Shown here piece after piece: positions 6,606-8,846 of a stretch of DNA of 8,846 nt. The translations under genes and the position numbers were made by a program. The notes under the pieces are model-generated. The model saw nothing but the letters and a program-made list of their open reading frames with translations, searched no databases and was not told the origin of the DNA. Origin of the DNA: an uncultured Planctomycetaceae bacterium (lineage in GTDB: Bacteria; Planctomycetota; Planctomycetia; Pirellulales; JACPPG01); NCBI GenBank assembly GCA_945957305.1, contig CAMFLN010000081.1, forward strand, positions 1-8,846. Direction: 5' to 3'. Each line of letters starts with the position of its first letter. Within the stretch, counting starts at the first letter, position 1.

Positions 6606-6703
6606 CAGTCGGCAGTAGGCAGAGGGCAGAGGGCAGTGAAATGCTAGCTGCCAGCCGCCGTCACCTATTCAACTGCCTGCCGCCCCCTATCTACTGCCCA
6701 CTG
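6606..6703. repeat. Palindromic heptamer element B (CAGTRGG type), immediately upstream of metG
   Basis: Five in-phase heptamers beginning CAG cover 6606-6640, including CAGTAGG and two consecutive CAGAGGG, and lead into ATGCTAGCTG (6641-6650). The far arm, read on the minus strand from 6703 to 6669, consists of five more in-phase heptamers beginning CAGTGGG, CAGTAGA. The arms are inverted with respect to each other, so the element can fold into a long imperfect hairpin. It ends 19 bases before the metG start. Its internal AGTGAAATGCT (6635-6645) recurs inverted and perfect at 6521-6531 in element A. Confidence 0.75.
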
Positions 6704-6722
6704 ACTACCGGCTACTATTTCC

Positions 6723-8792
6723 ATGCGACGAATCCTGGTTACGAGCGCGTTGCCTTATGCCAATGGCCATATTCATTTGGGCCACTTGGTCGAATACATC
6801 CAGACCGATATCTGGGTGCGGTTTCAGCGGCTGCGCGGGGCGCAGGTCGTCTATATTTGTGCCGACGACACGCATGGCACGGCGATCATGATTCGCGCCC
6901 GGCAGGAAGGGCGCAGCGAAGAGGCCGTGATTGCCGATATGCAAGCGGCGCATCAGCGCGACTTCGCCGGCTTTGGCGTCGAATTCGATCACTACGGCAG
7001 CACGCACAGCCCGGCGAATCGCGAGCTGTGCGGCGTCTTTTGGAAATCGCTGCGCCAGGCGGGCCTGGTCAGCGAACGTCCGGTCTCGCAACTCTTCGAC
7101 CCGAAAGCAGGCACATTCCTGGCCGACCGGTTCGTGAAGGGAACTTGTCCGAAGTGCAAATCGCCCGATCAATACGGAGATAGCTGCGACAAATGCGGCT
7201 CGACCTATTCGCCCACAGAACTGATCAACCCAGTGAGCACGCTCTCGGGCGCGACGCCTGAGCTGCGCTCGGCCGATCACCTGTTCATTCACACGGAACA
7301 GTTGCGGCCGTTCCTGACCGAGTGGACGCAGTCCGGCGATCACCTGCACCCCGACGTGGCCAAGTGGTTGGCCGCGGCGTTTCTGGCCGAGCCGCTGCGT
7401 GATTGGGACGTGTCGCGGCCGGCGCCCTATTTCGGCTTCGAGATACCAGACTCGCCAGGCAACTATTGGTACGTGTGGTTCGACGCGCCGATCGGCTACA
7501 TCGCGGCGAGCCGCGAATGGTGCGAGAAGAACGGCGAAGAGTTCGAATCGTGGTGGCGCAACCCAGCGACCGAGGTGCACCACTTCATCGGCAAGGATAT
7601 CACTTACTTCCACACCCTCTTTTGGCCGGTGATGCTCAAGGCCTCTGGCTTCAACCTGCCAAAGATGATTCACATTCACGGTTTTTTGACCGTGAATGGC
7701 GAAAAGATGTCGAAGACCAAGGGGACATTCGTCCGCACGGCGACATACCTCGAACATCTCGACCCGGCGTACTTGCGCTATTACTACGCGTCGAAGCTGA
7801 CGCCGAAGCTCGATGATCTGGATATGAACCTCGACGAGTTCGTGACCAAGGTCAACAGCGACCTGGTCGGCAAGGTGGTGAACCTGGCCAGCCGCACGGC
7901 GCGTTTTGTCGAAAGTACCGGGCTGGCGGCGAAGTACCCTGACGACGGTGGACTGTTTACATCCGCGGCCGACGCAGGCGAAGAAATAGCCGCCGCCTAC
8001 GACGCCTGCGACTACAACCGCGCCATGCGATCGATCATGGCGCTGGCTGACCGCGCGAACAAATACGTCGAAGAGCGCGAGCCGTGGAACCTGCGCAAAG
8101 ACCCGGCACGCGCGACGGAATTGCAGGAAGTCTGCACGGTGGCGTTGAACTTGTTTCGCCAGCTGGCGGTATATCTCGCGCCCGTTCTGCCGAGTTTTGC
8201 CCGGCAGGCGAGTACGCTGTTGAACCAACCGATCGCACGTTGGGACGAAGCGGCGAAGCCGCTCCTGGGAACAAAGGTCAGCCGCTTTGAACATTTAATG
8301 AAACGAGTAGAACCCGCACAGGTTACCGCCATGATCGAAGCCAGCCGAGAAGAAGCCGCGAAGAATGCCCCCCCCGCACCAACCACGGCCGCTGCGTCCC
8401 CACCGGCGCCGGCAACCAATGTCAACGACGGTCCCGAAGCGCTCGCGGCCGAGCCGTTGGCCCCGGTTGTTTCGTTCGAAGATTTTTCGAAGGTCGATTT
8501 GCGCGTGGCGCGGGTCGTGGCGGCCGAAGAAGTGCCCAAGAGCAAGAAACTGTTGCGGCTGACGTTGAGCCTGGGGGGCGAAGAGCGGCGCAACGTCTTC
8601 GCCGGCATTAAGGGGGCCTACACGCCCGACCAATTGCTGGGCCGACTGGTGATCATGGTGGCAAACCTCGAGCCGCGCAAAATGACGTTCGGCCTCAGCG
8701 AAGGCATGGTCGTCGCCGCCGGCCCCGGCGGCAGCGAAATCTTCGTCCTCAGCCCCGACGCCGGCGCGGTACCGGGGCAGAGGATACATTGA
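6723..8792 (+). CDS. metG: Methionyl-tRNA synthetase, MetG1 type with C-terminal tRNA-binding domain
   Basis: This complete 689-residue class I synthetase charges tRNA-Met in the cytoplasm and is essential for initiation and elongation. The Rossmann catalytic core opens with [15 protein letters not shown], whose HLGH (18-21) is the HIGH signature. The connective insertion carries a four-cysteine zinc knuckle (C142, C145, C155, C158). KMSKT (328-332) is the KMSKS loop with Thr in the last place. The anticodon-binding helical domain covers about 375-540 (NLASR at 387-391). A Pro/Ala-rich linker (about 545-582) joins a C-terminal Trbp111-like OB domain (about 585-689; [31 protein letters not shown]), which in relatives dimerises and binds tRNA. 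Length and order match the E. coli-type enzyme (677 residues). The ATG at 6723 fits family N-termini, but no Shine-Dalgarno sequence is visible upstream, where repeat element B ends. Confidence 0.98.
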   Translation: MRRILVTSALPYANGHIHLGHLVEYIQTDIWVRFQRLRGAQVVYICADDTHGTAIMIRARQEGRSEEAVIADMQAAHQRDFAGFGVEFDHYGSTHSPANRELCGVFWKSLRQAGLVSERPVSQLFDPKAGTFLADRFVKGTCPKCKSPDQYGDSCDKCGSTYSPTELINPVSTLSGATPELRSADHLFIHTEQLRPFLTEWTQSGDHLHPDVAKWLAAAFLAEPLRDWDVSRPAPYFGFEIPDSPGNYWYVWFDAPIGYIAASREWCEKNGEEFESWWRNPATEVHHFIGKDITYFHTLFWPVMLKASGFNLPKMIHIHGFLTVNGEKMSKTKGTFVRTATYLEHLDPAYLRYYYASKLTPKLDDLDMNLDEFVTKVNSDLVGKVVNLASRTARFVESTGLAAKYPDDGGLFTSAADAGEEIAAAYDACDYNRAMRSIMALADRANKYVEEREPWNLRKDPARATELQEVCTVALNLFRQLAVYLAPVLPSFARQASTLLNQPIARWDEAAKPLLGTKVSRFEHLMKRVEPAQVTAMIEASREEAAKNAPPAPTTAAASPPAPATNVNDGPEALAAEPLAPVVSFEDFSKVDLRVARVVAAEEVPKSKKLLRLTLSLGGEERRNVFAGIKGAYTPDQLLGRLVIMVANLEPRKMTFGLSEGMVVAAGPGGSEIFVLSPDAGAVPGQRIH

Positions 8793-8797
8793 TGTGG

Positions 8798-8828
8798 CAG
8801 TAGACAGTGGTCAGTAGATAGTAGTCAG
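8798..8828 (+). repeat. Heptamer array (CAGTAGW type) directly after metG
   Basis: Four in-phase 7-base units starting at 8798 (two of them CAGTAGA) plus a partial fifth begin 5 bases after the metG stop. They are the same kind as the arms of elements A and B. No inverted partner arm is visible in the remaining 18 bases, so this may be one arm of an element cut by the window edge. Confidence 0.6.
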
Positions 8829-8846
8829 ATCAAAAAGACGGTTGTG

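Larger units (their letters stand above)
6123..6722. other. 600-base divergent spacer between the thioredoxin-protease gene and metG
   Basis: No convincing gene is present: frames on both strands are arginine- and proline-rich, low-quality translations without domains. The part next to the protease gene (about 6123-6456) holds its ribosome binding site and a pair of adjacent stem-loops at 6317-6361. The part next to metG is dominated by two related palindromic heptamer elements (6463-6553 and 6606-6703). The roughly 50 unique bases between these elements contain a -10-like TACAAT. Promoters for both genes must lie here. Confidence 0.7.

Noticed and set aside
6705..8294. 529-codon minus-strand frame opposite metG
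   Set aside because: Antisense shadow; metG on the plus strand carries every synthetase motif.

Overview
The window looks like chromosomal DNA from a GC-rich planctomycete-type bacterium. This is inferred from the style of three proteins: a HerA/DUF87-like N-terminus, a thioredoxin-trypsin fusion with an LTCGH / GRSGGG active site, and a Tat-exported amidase. The abundance of short-period palindromic repeats between genes fits the same picture. No marker gene is present, so the assignment is moderate.

Layout. Minus strand: the first 42 codons of a HerA/DUF87-like ATPase (126 to 1, running off the left edge), a Tat-exported amidase-signature hydrolase (1906 to 350) and a membrane-anchored YpfJ-type neutral zinc metallopeptidase (2879 to 2016). 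A 309-base divergent spacer separates this block from a plus-strand YqjM/NamA-like Old Yellow Enzyme (3189-4271). This converges on a minus-strand secreted thioredoxin/trypsin-like fusion protein (6122 to 4491). A 600-base gene-free spacer follows, then plus-strand metG, a complete methionyl-tRNA synthetase (6723-8792). No tRNA, rRNA, CRISPR array, transposase or phage gene was seen.

The genes do not form one pathway. Three are envelope-directed hydrolases or redox proteins (amidase, metallopeptidase, thioredoxin-protease), one is a cytosolic flavoenzyme and one is a housekeeping synthetase. No novel multi-gene system (defence, secretion or biosynthesis) is evident.

The most interesting structure lies between the genes. 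Four of the spacers hold repeats built from in-phase units of 7 or 9 bases, mostly arranged as inverted arms: a 9-mer element at 180-331, a 9-mer element at 4304-4387, a 7-mer array at 4461-4495 that overlaps a stop codon, two related 7-mer palindromes at 6463-6553 and 6606-6703 just upstream of metG, and a further 7-mer array right after metG at 8798-8828. They resemble, in style only, the heptanucleotide STRR repeats of cyanobacteria and REP-like palindromes.
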